A stretch of DNA of 64,000 nucleotides from Ascidia mentula (lineage: Eukaryota; Chordata; Ascidiacea; Phlebobranchia; Ascidiidae), in the NCBI GenBank assembly GCA_947561715.1, contig OX387202.1:1984001-2048000 (forward strand), written 5' to 3'. Shown one piece after another: positions 50,000 to 61,118 of the stretch. Under the pieces are notes generated by a model. It was not told the origin of the DNA. It ran no database searches and saw only the letters and a program-made list of their open reading frames with translations. Position numbers and translations under genes: made by a program. The first letter of the stretch is position 1. Each line of letters begins with the position of its first letter.

Positions 50000-52440
50000 T
50001 CCCATAGTGTCATTGCCAGATTGGAAAATTTGTTATGGAAAGTTTTTGCGATTGTTAATTGTGAGAGACGATCTCAACGATATTTGCCAACTGGGCCTTA
50101 TGCACAAAATACATATGGAGAATTTCGTTTACCTTAATCCCACAATATTAAAGCAAAACTTGACAAATTGCCCATTCAAATTAAAGAAACTTGTTGTAAA
50201 CAAATTGCAAATCAATCTTTTGTTTGCAAACAAAGGTAGTTTTAAAAAATACATCAATCCAGGGATTACCACGAATATCATCTGTAAAAAAATACCAAAG
50301 GTTCGTACAGCAGACTGTATAAATATTTTCTTTGCAACATAGAACCTAAGCTTGCGATTATTACTTGTCCATATGGGCAGGCGATAACTGCAATTTTGTT
50401 CAAAACAAAAATAACACCAACACTCCAGTTGAGTACGTTTTTTGGTCTTGCTTGCAAGTCAAAACAACATTCCGCTACAGCGAATTTTTAACAAAAATAA
50501 TTTCGGTGCACCAGAACTAGGGATTTGCAAAGGCAGAAAAGATTCGGATTCGGGCAAATCGGAATATCTGTGGTCGAATGATTAATGACGTTATAATTTT
50601 GGTTGTAAAAATTACAGGCATCGTTTGTATTTTGTTACAGCGAAATAATCAAATTCTATGTCGTTATTAATGCGCTAATAAATTCGCCAGTTTTTGCTTC
50701 GTACGATCCCATTTTCGTGCATAAATTCCAATGTTTCCAAGCACCTTTGTTCCAATGTAAGTAAACTCATTAGATGGTCGATTCGGATTCCTCTGAATAC
50801 AAAATAAATGTTTTTCTGTTCGGTACGGTATCCGAAAATCACATCCCCAACCCCGAATATTCCGATAGTCTTCTGCTTGCTGGTATATGGATTGGCATCA
50901 GAGCTTTTTTTCCCAGAAGTTTCAAATTTTTAAACAAGAAAATACGGCAAGGTGGCAGTAAGAATTACTTGCTTGAGATGGCTGGGGTCGTTTTCTTCGG
51001 ATATTCTAAAAAATGCTATCTATCGCTGTTAACAAAAGGGCTGCAAAAACTCGTAGGCTTCCACTGTGGCCATTCCACAACTGGTGAGCCTAAATTTCCT
51101 GGATACCCTGCATGTACTGGTGCGCGCAATATTCCTGACCGGATTGGAGATTTATTTTGCCGCCAAAAAGCTGCATCTTATTGGTGTCCAATTGTCCACT
51201 GCGGGGTTCAAACAGATGTTACTTGTTATAGATGGAAGCGCCCTGACCGGTGATGATCCCATATATCACTCTTATAAAGTACCTAGCAGACCTCCAGGCG
51301 AAACCTTCCTATCGCCGACTGGTTTGCAAAATTATGTATAAAAAAAACAGAAAAGGTAGGAACGGACATTGTAAGAAATGTCGCAAAGAAACATTTCATA
51401 TTAAAGTTCAGGTGCAAGGTATGAAAAAATGTCTTTATGAATATTGAGAAAGCTTTCAAGTTAAACCTTAAGGAACAACTGGTTTATGGACTGCATGGTT
51501 GCTGCAAGGCGATTCCTGTGCCCTTTATCCACAGGTGTCCAAAGTGTGTCTCGAGGGACAAATGTGGCCCGCCAAGGTAAGTGGTCCGCGGATATGATTT
51601 TAAGTTGTGTTACATTTGGATTAGTTTTTTTTTTACATTAAATAAGAATTCCTTTACAGTTTTAGGTTGAATAAAATACTTCACCCTCGATAGAAGTTTT
51701 CGGAACAAAACGATCGTTATTGTGTATTCATATACTTGCGTGCTGAAACTAGAAAGAAAAAAACGTTGGCCAGCGCACCCTTATTAAAATCCCAGCCTTA
51801 ATCCTACAACAGAGCTTTAATTATTTGTATCATTTGAAGCTTTCGTCGACGTAACAGAATATATATGGCTTAATTTTTTTTTATAATTACTTTCTGTCAG
51901 TTTTAAATGTGTATTTTTCATGGATGTTCTTCGCACCTGTTCTCGATTGGTCGCAAAAACTAGAAATATTTGTTCTTTCAACTCGAGACGGACGAGTTTA
52001 ATTAAAATTCAGTGAAAATCTTGAGACAATTCGATTATGAAGTTATAAAAAAACAAATCACGGAGATCAACAACAAAAATCAAGCACACTTCGTTAATAT
52101 ATGAGTTCAACAACGTAATTGGTTACCAAACAATTGCAATGATTTTATCTTACTTAACTTGTATTAAGACAAATTTTAGAAAAATAGAGCATTCCGTGGC
52201 TGCAAAAAGTTTTGCAACCTAAAATTTAGTGCAATTCGTTCAAACACTCTTATTTTTTGTAAAAATTTGAAAATTAAAAAGATGCCCAGAACTCAACTTG
52301 AATAAAAACTGTAAATTCTGAGACGAATTGATGACATTCCAACCACATTAAGATAGACTGACACTCCCTTTTATCTGCAGTGAATTCATCACGTACAACG
52401 TCAATAGAAAATTAAACAAAAATTGCATCCATGATTTGGC
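50000..52440. other. Region without a recognised gene
   Basis: Two plus-strand frames stand out: 50007-50342 (111 codons) and 50774-51253 (159 codons, beginning MVDSDSSEYKINVFLFG), with further overlapping open frames to 51450. One of the latter carries CKKCRKETFHIKVQ and a downstream RCPKC, which look like zinc-ribbon pieces. Frames change along the stretch and no splice model was convincing. This may be a decayed gene, but no family can be named. Confidence 0.3.
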
Positions 52441-52453
52441 AAATCCCCCCTCC

Positions 52454-54052
52454 TCATAACTTCGACCTTCGCTGTTCTCGAATTTTCTGTCGCTTCTGCA
52501 TAAACTTCATGGCTTGTTGTATGAGGTCATCTGACCCATATCTCTCCACCAATCTCTCAACCTCACGCTCGTTGACCTCCAACAAAGTGTCAAGGTCATT
52601 CATCCGGATCAATTGCTTGCCGTAGATGTAGGACTGCGTAAATAATAATCATTTTATTTTCATCTGTGAATGTTTTTAATAAAATTTCGCTTTCAGGCGG
52701 ATTTCAGCTTAATTTGTCAACACAAATATAATCTATAATTTAAACATTTACATTGTTGCATGTCAGGCATTGTAATTTTACAAGAGCTGTCTTTCTAATA
52801 AAAAATGAACAAAAAAAACGACTAATTTTCATCAGCAGCTTTTTGAAATAGTTAAAGACTGAATTAGGGTGGACATTATAATATATGAAATAACCAGATC
52901 CACGAATACGGTGGCAGGATTTATGCTCAGTGATTTCACTCACATTAATAGGATTTTCCACAAATTCGTCGATTTTCTTTTGGACTTCCTGCCAAAATTT
53001 TTCTTTCGGGAAAACCCGAGAAACCAAACCGCACTGGAGAGCTTCGTGTGCGTTAATTCGACGACAAAACAGGAGCATTTCATTTGCCTGAAAAACAACA
53101 GCTAATTTGCAAGAATTATTTCACAAAAAACTCAGTCACTTCTAACCATAGAATTCCCCATAATCCTGGGAAAAGTAAACGACGAACATGCTTCAGGGGT
53201 AAGTCCCAATTGCCCGAATGGCGTGAAGAAAGTGCTCGTGTCGGCGCAGTAAACTACGTCACACAGTGCAAGCATGGTGACTCCCATTCCTATGGCCGGT
53301 CCATTCACAGCCGCTATGATGGGTTTGGGGAATTTGATGAGAGTATCAGCGAACACCCTGTAAGTACGCCAGGAGTTAACCCGCAATGGATGCGCGGTTA
53401 TTTTTAAAGTGTGACCAGAAAAATTCACAGCGACATCAAAACATTTCGTTTCGGAGAACAAATGATTTTTGACCATTGCTTCCGATTCCATGAAATGTTA
53501 CGAAAAGTTTTCCCGTACGAAAGTTAATAACTTACGTTAAAAAACCAATACATGTCGAATTACACGTAAGGATATAACATACTTAAAGCGATTCAACCCC
53601 TTTCTGCGTGCAGCTTCAGATGTATCTTGAGCTGCTGCTGAATTGAGGAAATCAGCTCCACTCGTGAAGTACTCACCAGTCCCCGTGATAACCAAGAACT
53701 TCACGTCATCATCATATGCATATGATTCTATATGATCACGCATCACCGTTTGCATCTGAAAATGTGGTAATGATGAAAATAAGATTGAATATAACAACGT
53801 GGTGTTAACAGGTAGTAGAAATACTTGAAAAACACAAAAGATTGCAAAATGGTAAACAATTGTAGCCAAAAGCGTTCATAACAGCTGGGTTGTAACTGAA
53901 GCCAGAAGGTTCAATGTAAGATAATTTGTGCGTAGAAAAATAGTCCAACAAACCTCTGGAGTTATGGCATTTTTTCTCTCTGGTTTGTTAATCCTCATTA
54001 CAGCATATCCATCATATTTGACAGCTGTCACAAACTTGCTTGCGTCAGACAT
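52454..54052 (-). CDS. Enoyl-CoA delta isomerase 2-like, copy 1 (peroxisomal, SKL end)
   Basis: Five exons: 54052-53954, 53755-53583, 53357-53147, 53087-52944 and 52633-52454. They total 807 nt, 268 aa. The protein is a crotonase-fold enoyl-CoA isomerase, which moves cis or trans double bonds of unsaturated acyl-CoAs during beta-oxidation. Visible marks are [43 protein letters not shown] and LTPEACSSFTFPRIMG; the last holds the family's catalytic glutamate. It has no acyl-CoA-binding domain and starts at MSDASKFVTAV. It ends EQRRSKL-stop, a canonical type 1 peroxisomal targeting signal. Introns sit in phases 0, 2, 0, 0, the same as the neighbouring copies. Confidence 0.9.
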
Positions 54053-54435
54053 GACTCAGCAATATATTTTACACAAGGTCTAAATTTCAGTGAAAGGTAA
54101 AATAGTTTTTTTTAAATTATATGAAGAAAAATTAATAGGAATTAAAAGGATACAAACTATACTGCATAGATTCAAGCATGATAAAAAGTTGCAGCACCAA
54201 CTGAACATTCACACACAACTTTCCAAACAAAATTATTATCATATAAAAATAGAACAATGATTCGTAAATATTTGCTTTCAGAGGTACAATTTCACAACAA
54301 AGACAGATAAATGAATGAAAACATTTCATTTCTAAAACATTTGTAATTGTAAACAAGCTGGGTTGTAAAACAATATTGGGATACTTATTACACTTTGAAT
54401 CACCACTCATATGACACTAAATAATCTGAAGAAAG

Positions 54436-56733
54436 TTACAAAGCAGATTTTCTTGCTTGTTTAATTTTCATTCTTTCCCTCCTAAACTTGATGGCTTGTG
54501 TAAGTGGATCGCCTGACGTATGACGTTCAATCATGCGTTCACATTCCTGTCTGTTAACCTCAAGCAGTTTAACTTTGTCATTGATTCTTATCAGTGCTTT
54601 TCCATACAACAAACTCTGTGAATGTGAAATTCATAATCAAAAATCTTCAAATAAATTTCACATAAATTATTGGCTTCACCAGGACAGTGGTCTAAATAAG
54701 ATGATTCCTGCTATAGGAAATGCACAAAACTTCCAAATACATAAACACAATAGGGGGAAATTTATTAAACCTTTCAAAAAGTTTTTTTTAATGTTCTGAA
54801 TAGCTTGAATGCCGCAAACATCATGCATTTACTATACATCGTGCTTGAAACATTAAGGTTTATTTGAGTATCTGCAGTTATATATTTTATATTCGACCTA
54901 AAATAATTAAGTGGTTTATATATTCAAACTATTTTGATACCTTTTCTGGCAACTCCAAGATGCTTTCAACCTTCCTTGTAACTTGAGCCCAAAATGTCTG
55001 GTCACTAAAAACCTCTGATACTAAACCAGCAACTTTTGCTTCATCAGCGTTCATGCGTTGGTTGAACAGAAGCATGTTGGATGCCTGGAAACACACAGTG
55101 ATTTACAGAAAAAAAAATATACATATATATTGTGGAACAGCACATTATTATCAGTAACTAACACAAATCCACATTGAATTTAATTTCCTTCTGGGCTTAA
55201 TTCAGAAGTTGGTTTTGATTTTGCAGAGTTTTTAACTGATAACTTAAGTCTCCTTTTTTTACGTTTTCTTTGATATTCAAATATAAGGGCAACACAAAAT
55301 GCAACTCTGGATAACAGACGACCCACAGGTTGGACAACACTGCGATGGAACAAACCATCCATCCATCACAATATATAACTTCTTTTCGTTTTTAAATATT
55401 ATGACAAACAAATTTACTGTTTTTTTTCGTACTGTTTCAACTGAATTTTACAAGCAATCCATAGAAATCATGCATTACTTTTATTGTGCCCATTATCTCG
55501 GGAAAAGTGGACGAAGAACAAGCTTCAGGTACGATTCCTATCCTTGTGAATGGAGTTAGAAAGTAACTTGTATCGGAAGCAAGTACAAGGTCGCACAACC
55601 CCAGCATTGTCGTTCCAATTCCAATCGCTGGACCGTTAACAGCAGCTATGATCGGTTTACGGAACAGAATCAGCGCTTCAACAAATAATCTGGGAATGTC
55701 AAAAACATTTCACTCAAATTTTGTCTGCAAAACACACTCGCAGTTAAGTAAAAAAAAATATTTAACAGAGCTTCAATCATCCAATAACGTCTCTGAAACT
55801 TTATTCAAATGACAATATATTGCATGCATTTCACTTGTGATGAGGTTACTTTAGTTTCAATAGGATATTTTATCTGAGCAAAATATATTTCAAATTAATT
55901 ATCATCAACAGACTCTGGAACAAAAACCAATCCTGGAATGATTAAACTTTTGTAATTTTTTGGGCAACACTCAATCTTAAAAAATATTTCCATTAGTTTT
56001 TAGTGAGACTATTCAAACATATTTAGTGTTACACAAATTACTACACAACAAATCAATTGACTGCAGTTCTATTTCTACAATTTAACAGACTGATCACTAA
56101 AACATTTTGGTAAGATCGCTTAATACATGGCAGAAATGTCTTTTTATACTAACCTGAATGTTGCCAGTTTTCCACGATCAAATTCATCTGCATTTTTCTC
56201 AGTTCGAGTGGCGAGATCTGCTCCACTAGTAAAATAATCACCAACCCCAGTGAGAATAACAAATTTGACATCCTCTACATCCGCTTGCTTCAAGTACTGT
56301 GTGATGAGGGCGTACATCTGTACAAGTTAAATCAGATAAAGTGGTTCTAAATTAATGTGAAAAGGTTTTCAATACGTTATATCATACATGCATATTGCTC
56401 ATAATTATAAATTTCTGATAGAAATTTGTAGTTGGAACTTGTGTTTTGATTGAACAAAACAATAGCAATAAAAAAACAAAATTTCCGAAAAAAAACAAAC
56501 TATAAATTGGCTTAAATAGTGACAATTTTGAAAATTCCAATTTAAAAAAATTACTGTATTTCAACGTGACAGAAATTCAGTAATTAATTTTTTATTTTCT
56601 TAGTGACCAACATATGCAGAATGTATAAACTCACCTCTTGAATGAAGGCATTTTTTCTTTCTGGTCGGTTAAATTTAATGATCCAATATATGTTTCGTTT
56701 CTCCAAAATCACAACAGGATCTTTGCTTTTCAT
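54436..56733 (-). CDS. Enoyl-CoA delta isomerase 2-like, copy 2 (SAL end)
   Basis: Five exons: 56733-56635, 56317-56154, 55689-55479, 55084-54941 and 54615-54436. They total 798 nt, 265 aa. It has the crotonase-fold isomerase strings [43 protein letters not shown] and IVPEACSSSTFPEIMG, with the catalytic glutamate present. It begins MKSKDPVVILEKRN and ends QARKSAL-stop, a permissible but weaker peroxisomal signal than SKL. Intron phases and the lengths of exons 1, 3, 4 and 5 equal those of copy 1. It is closest to copy 3 (same start, same exon 2 wording). Confidence 0.9.
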
Positions 56734-57389
56734 ATTTCACATTTACCAACAATTTCCAATATTTACTAACCTCTGAATGAAAGACAGAATAACATTTTAT
56801 CAGGCAAAATCTTTCAGTAATTGTTGTTTCAGCAAATACATCAACAACATTTACACAAGAAATTAGGTCTGGTTACAATGGGTATTATGGTAAAACAGAG
56901 TTGTCATATTTGGGTTGCGACAAAAAAATCTTCATCAATCTACAGACACCACTCTGAAAGCCGATCAAGATTATGAGTCCATTTTAATCTGAAAAATAAC
57001 CTGTAAACAACTAAAAAAAACTTGCTGTAATTTCAGTTCTTTCAGCAAGTGTTAGGTTTATTAATCGGGAATTCGTCAATGATGTCCACATTTCACACAC
57101 AGGAAAGATTGCGAACATTAAAGTCGTACAACTGAAAAATGCATTTAAGCATTGGAAATCTAAATGTTTCTTCACAACCGTGGTAAGATATGGTCCAACT
57201 ACCAAAGCTTGTTGGACAGAAGTAGATAATAAATCTGATCAATTAGAATGTTTAATTATTGTTAATGTGTGCATGAAGGCACCATATTTCATCATTGGGT
57301 TCCTACAAAGTTACAAACTTTTGTTTTCTAACAACTTACCCCACAAGCATGAAACAGCATTCCTGATATGCACAATATTAATATACTTG

Positions 57390-57960
57390 AAACACCCCCT
57401 CTCTGCGTGCAGCTTCGGATGTATCTTGAGCTGCTGCTGAATTGAAGAAATCAGGTCAAACCATGAAATACTCACTAGTCCCGGTGATAACCAAGAGCTT
57501 CATGTCATCATCATATGCATATGATTCTACATGATCACAGATCACAGTCTGCATCGAAATATGTTTTTACTGTTAATAATGATGTTTTACAGAATATAAT
57601 TGATTTTTGCTCTTGATACACATACAGACATCAACAAATTTTAATGAATTTGGCAGAAAATGACATCATAACTACATAAAACACATGATAATATGGAGAA
57701 AAAGAAAAGCAACTGCAGCCAAAAAGGCTCCTTTCTTGCATGCTTTAAGATTGAAAGATCATTTAACAAATCTCATACCAGGTATTTTTTTCTTTGTTGA
57801 ATCTTCACCATGTGAATGAAATATCAAATTTGTGCACTGTCAGATATATTTTTGCAACTAACATGACTCTGCAAATATTTTTGCAACTAACATGACTCAG
57901 CAAATATTTTTGCAACTTACATGACTCAGCAAATATTTTTGCAACTTACAAAGGAGCTAA
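57390..57960 (-). pseudogene. Relic of an ECI2-like gene of the copy 1 type
   Basis: 57390-57556 matches exon 2 of copy 1 (53590-53755) with the same VKxLVITGTGDE-like region and FNSAAAQDTSEAA wording, but the surrounding splice structure is lost. 57776-57870 resembles its first exon in decayed form, and its start-codon region has grown into a 29-bp tandem repeat at 57843-57951. Exons 3-5 are missing. It is a dead tandem duplicate lying between copies 2 and 3. Confidence 0.65.
57843..57951. repeat. 29-bp tandem repeat, about 3.8 copies
   Basis: The unit AAATATTTTTGCAACTAACA followed by TGACTCAGC recurs with an exact 29-bp period (anchor G at 57854, 57883, 57912 and 57941). The TGACTCAGC part equals the sequence around the start codon of ECI2-like copy 1 (54050-54060), so the repeat arose inside the relic's first exon. 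Confidence 0.8.
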
Positions 57961-58287
57961 AACAATAAGAAATAATCGAAGTCAGTAAAAGTTTATGGGA
58001 GAAAGTAAAACAATAATACAAAATATGCAGCTTGGTGTTTGAAAAAAGTCAATTACAAGATGGCAAAAACACTGGACCATGAATATGAATAGGAACAAAC
58101 AAATAATTGCAAGCAGATACTAAAATAAATTGTCAATCAAAGCAAAGATATCAAGAAACAGCAAAGGTTATGAACAAGGATTCATATTTGGAAAAAAACA
58201 GAACTCCACTCATAGACATTAATCAAAACATTTTATATCTGAGACCACACAAGCAATTCATTTACGTCTGGATACATTTCAATTATT

Positions 58288-60446
58288 TTAAAGTTTTGAT
58301 TTCATTGCTTCTTTAACTTTTATACGTTCCTTTAAAAAATTCCAGGCTTGTTTAATTTGGTCACCAGAGAGATAATGTTTAATCGTGCGTTTAAATTCTT
58401 GTCTGTTAACTTCCAGCAATTGAATTTTATTATTGTTTCTCACCAGAGCTTTTCCATACAACAAACTCTGTATCAATAACAAAGATCTTTTTTAGTTTAT
58501 ACAAAACTATTGGAGTGGTTTAATTTTACAGTTAATCTTCACAAAAAACACATAGTTATTGGAACTCATCATTACATTGTGGTTTTCGCTTTGCTGTGAA
58601 ATGATCAATGGTCATATAGAGGCAAACCATATACTTAAACCTATTTGACATAAAAATAACTGAAATTTAAAGACAAAATAAAATTAAGTGCTGTGACATA
58701 ATGATTGTTTCAGGTCAACATTGACTGGTCAATTATAATAACGAAATATAATTTTTCAATCATACAAAAATTGGTTTGTCACCTTTCCCGGCAACTCTGA
58801 GATGCTTTCAGCAAAGTTTGTAACTTGAGTCCAAAATGTCTCACGACTAAAAACCTCCGATACCAAACCAGCAACTTTTGCTTCATCAGCATTTTTTGGT
58901 TGGTTGAACAGAAGCATGTTGGTTGTCTGGATGGACAACACAATATTATCAAGAAATTTCCTTTCCAATGAAACTTGTTAAGACCAATACATAGATGCAT
59001 TACTTTTATCATTCCCATTATCTTGGGAAAAATGTATAAAGAAAAAGCATCAATTCCCATCCTTGTATATCGAGTTTGAAAGTAACTTGTATCGGTAGCA
59101 AGTACAACATCACACAACCCCAGCATTGTCGTTCCAATTCCAATCGCTGGACCGTTAACAGCAGCTATGATCGGTTTACGGAAAAGAATCAAGGTTCTAA
59201 CAAATGACCTGAAAATTTTACAATTATTTTTCATATAAATGTCCACCAAATAGAAACTTACTTTAACCAAATAACATTAGTTTTGAGCAGCAAATTTTTG
59301 ATTCCAAAGATACAACTTCTATACAAACCTCCACAAAATAACTTACAGCATAAAGTCAAGGGTTGCTTTAAAGACAAACTGTCCCATGACAGAAAATTAT
59401 ATATAGCCCATAGTTTAGCCATCGTTTGGTTAAACTTGAAATTAAACTTATGATTATTCAATCTGGAAGTATTAACAATTGTGGAATGATAACAAATTTG
59501 TGTATTACTTGCTTAGGTTAATCTTCAAATATATATCCCTTAATGCAAGTTCTTGACTGTTATTGCAGTAAAATCACCTAATACAAGGCAAAAACTAACA
59601 TGAATGTTGCCAATTTTCCGCGATCAAATTCATCTGCATTTTTCTCAGTTCGAGTGGCGAGATCTGCCCCACTGGTGAAATAATCACCAACCCCAGTGAG
59701 AATAACAAATTTGACGACATCTACTGCACTCGCTTGTTTCAAGTACTGTGTAACAAGGCTGTACATCTGCATGAAACAAAATAGATTCAGCTTACAGATG
59801 GACATGAAAAGTTTTTTTGATGGATGCAGGTCAAGTATTTGTCAACCTGGGAATTACCAAGGTCTTATTAAGTGAGTCACACAGATTTTCATTAAATCCC
59901 AAAACAAAAACTTCGTCATAAAATGAAAAGCAATTAATTGCACAGATTTGTGGTGATTAGACAGAGAATGATCATTGTTATGAAATAAAGTAAGTATAGA
60001 ACTTACTGCACCACACACACCTAATAACATGTTTCGTGCAATGATGAGGTTAGCAAGCACTTTTAAACTCTCAACCACAAATTTAGAAAGTAGCCACAAT
60101 GGTGCAGAGTTTAACCAGTGAAATCTTTCAGTCATTTAAAAAGAAAGGATTCCAAGAGCAGATTTGCAGACTTAAGGAATATTGTTGAAAGGGGACATAA
60201 CCCCCAAAATACACAACACGCACATTGTAACAAAAAGAACTTAAAACAATTTCAGATATAAATAACTACTACAGAATTTAAGTCAAGTTAATGTAATGCA
60301 ATGTTTTGTCACCAAATCTACCCCATTGTAAAACATGTGAAACTCACTTCTGGAATGAAGGCATTTTTACTTTCTGGTCGGTTAAGTTTAATAATCCAAT
60401 AATTATTTCGTTTCTCCAAAATCACAACAGGATCTTTGCTTTTCAT
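58288..60446 (-). CDS. Enoyl-CoA delta isomerase 2-like, copy 3 (SKL end, catalytic segment lost)
   Basis: Five exons: 60446-60348, 59766-59600, 59208-59004, 58926-58783 and 58467-58288. They total 795 nt, 264 aa in one open frame. It is very close to copy 2 (MKSKDPVVILEKRN start; ADLATRTEKNADEFDRG). Exon 3 is 205 nt instead of 211: where the other copies read PEACSS or PEGCAT before TFP, this copy reads GIDAFSLYIFPKIMG, so two residues and the catalytic glutamate are gone. It also has NRPESKNAF for NRPERKNAF. It ends EAMKSKL-stop, a strong peroxisomal signal. The intact frame and intact targeting signal argue for a pseudo-enzyme rather than a simple pseudogene. Confidence 0.85.
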
Positions 60447-61118
60447 AATTCAAGATTTACAAAAACATTCCTACTATTCACTAACCTAAACACTGAAAAA
60501 TTATTATGTAACCTGGGAACATAAAATCATATCAGGTTCTGTTTTGAAAATATATCAACAGCACTTAAACAACCAATTTTAAATTAACAAATATAACACA
60601 AGTTGCCAAGGTTTGGTCGAATTCAACGATTGCAGCAATCGCGATGTAGAAGTGTTACATTGAATTCACATGACACACATGCTTTGTATTAATGATTAAC
60701 TTCTTCATTTTTTTACAACCCTTACTGTGCGTTAATTTGTTGGATCTGCATTAGATTTACAAGATCACACGGACACAATGCATAACTTTGTATATTCAAG
60801 ACACAGTAAATTTGAACTGAGTACCATATCTGCATAAATTTCAACAAAAGATGTAAATCGCATACATATGGCAGAGGTATGCAGCAAGTTCTAATTTTAA
60901 TATTTGAACTTGGTGTTAATTTACTGTACCTGGGCTGGATATGTTTCAATGAACATAAATACATACGTAGTGTTTAAAGAAAACAGCAATAAAATTATTG
61001 TAACACATAGCAATGAAACCTTGTATAATTACCGCTTGTTTTGAGCTGTGAAAATACAAACAAACTAGAATCAAAGGCATTATTTGGACAAATAAGAAAG
61101 ATCTTTTCAGCCGTTCAA

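Noticed and set aside
57843-57951. CRISPR-like array
   Set aside because: The 29-bp units are directly adjacent without spacers, so this is an ordinary tandem repeat in an animal genome.
59854-60135. 93-codon minus-strand frame
   Set aside because: It lies in the first intron of ECI2-like copy 3 and has no recognisable motif.
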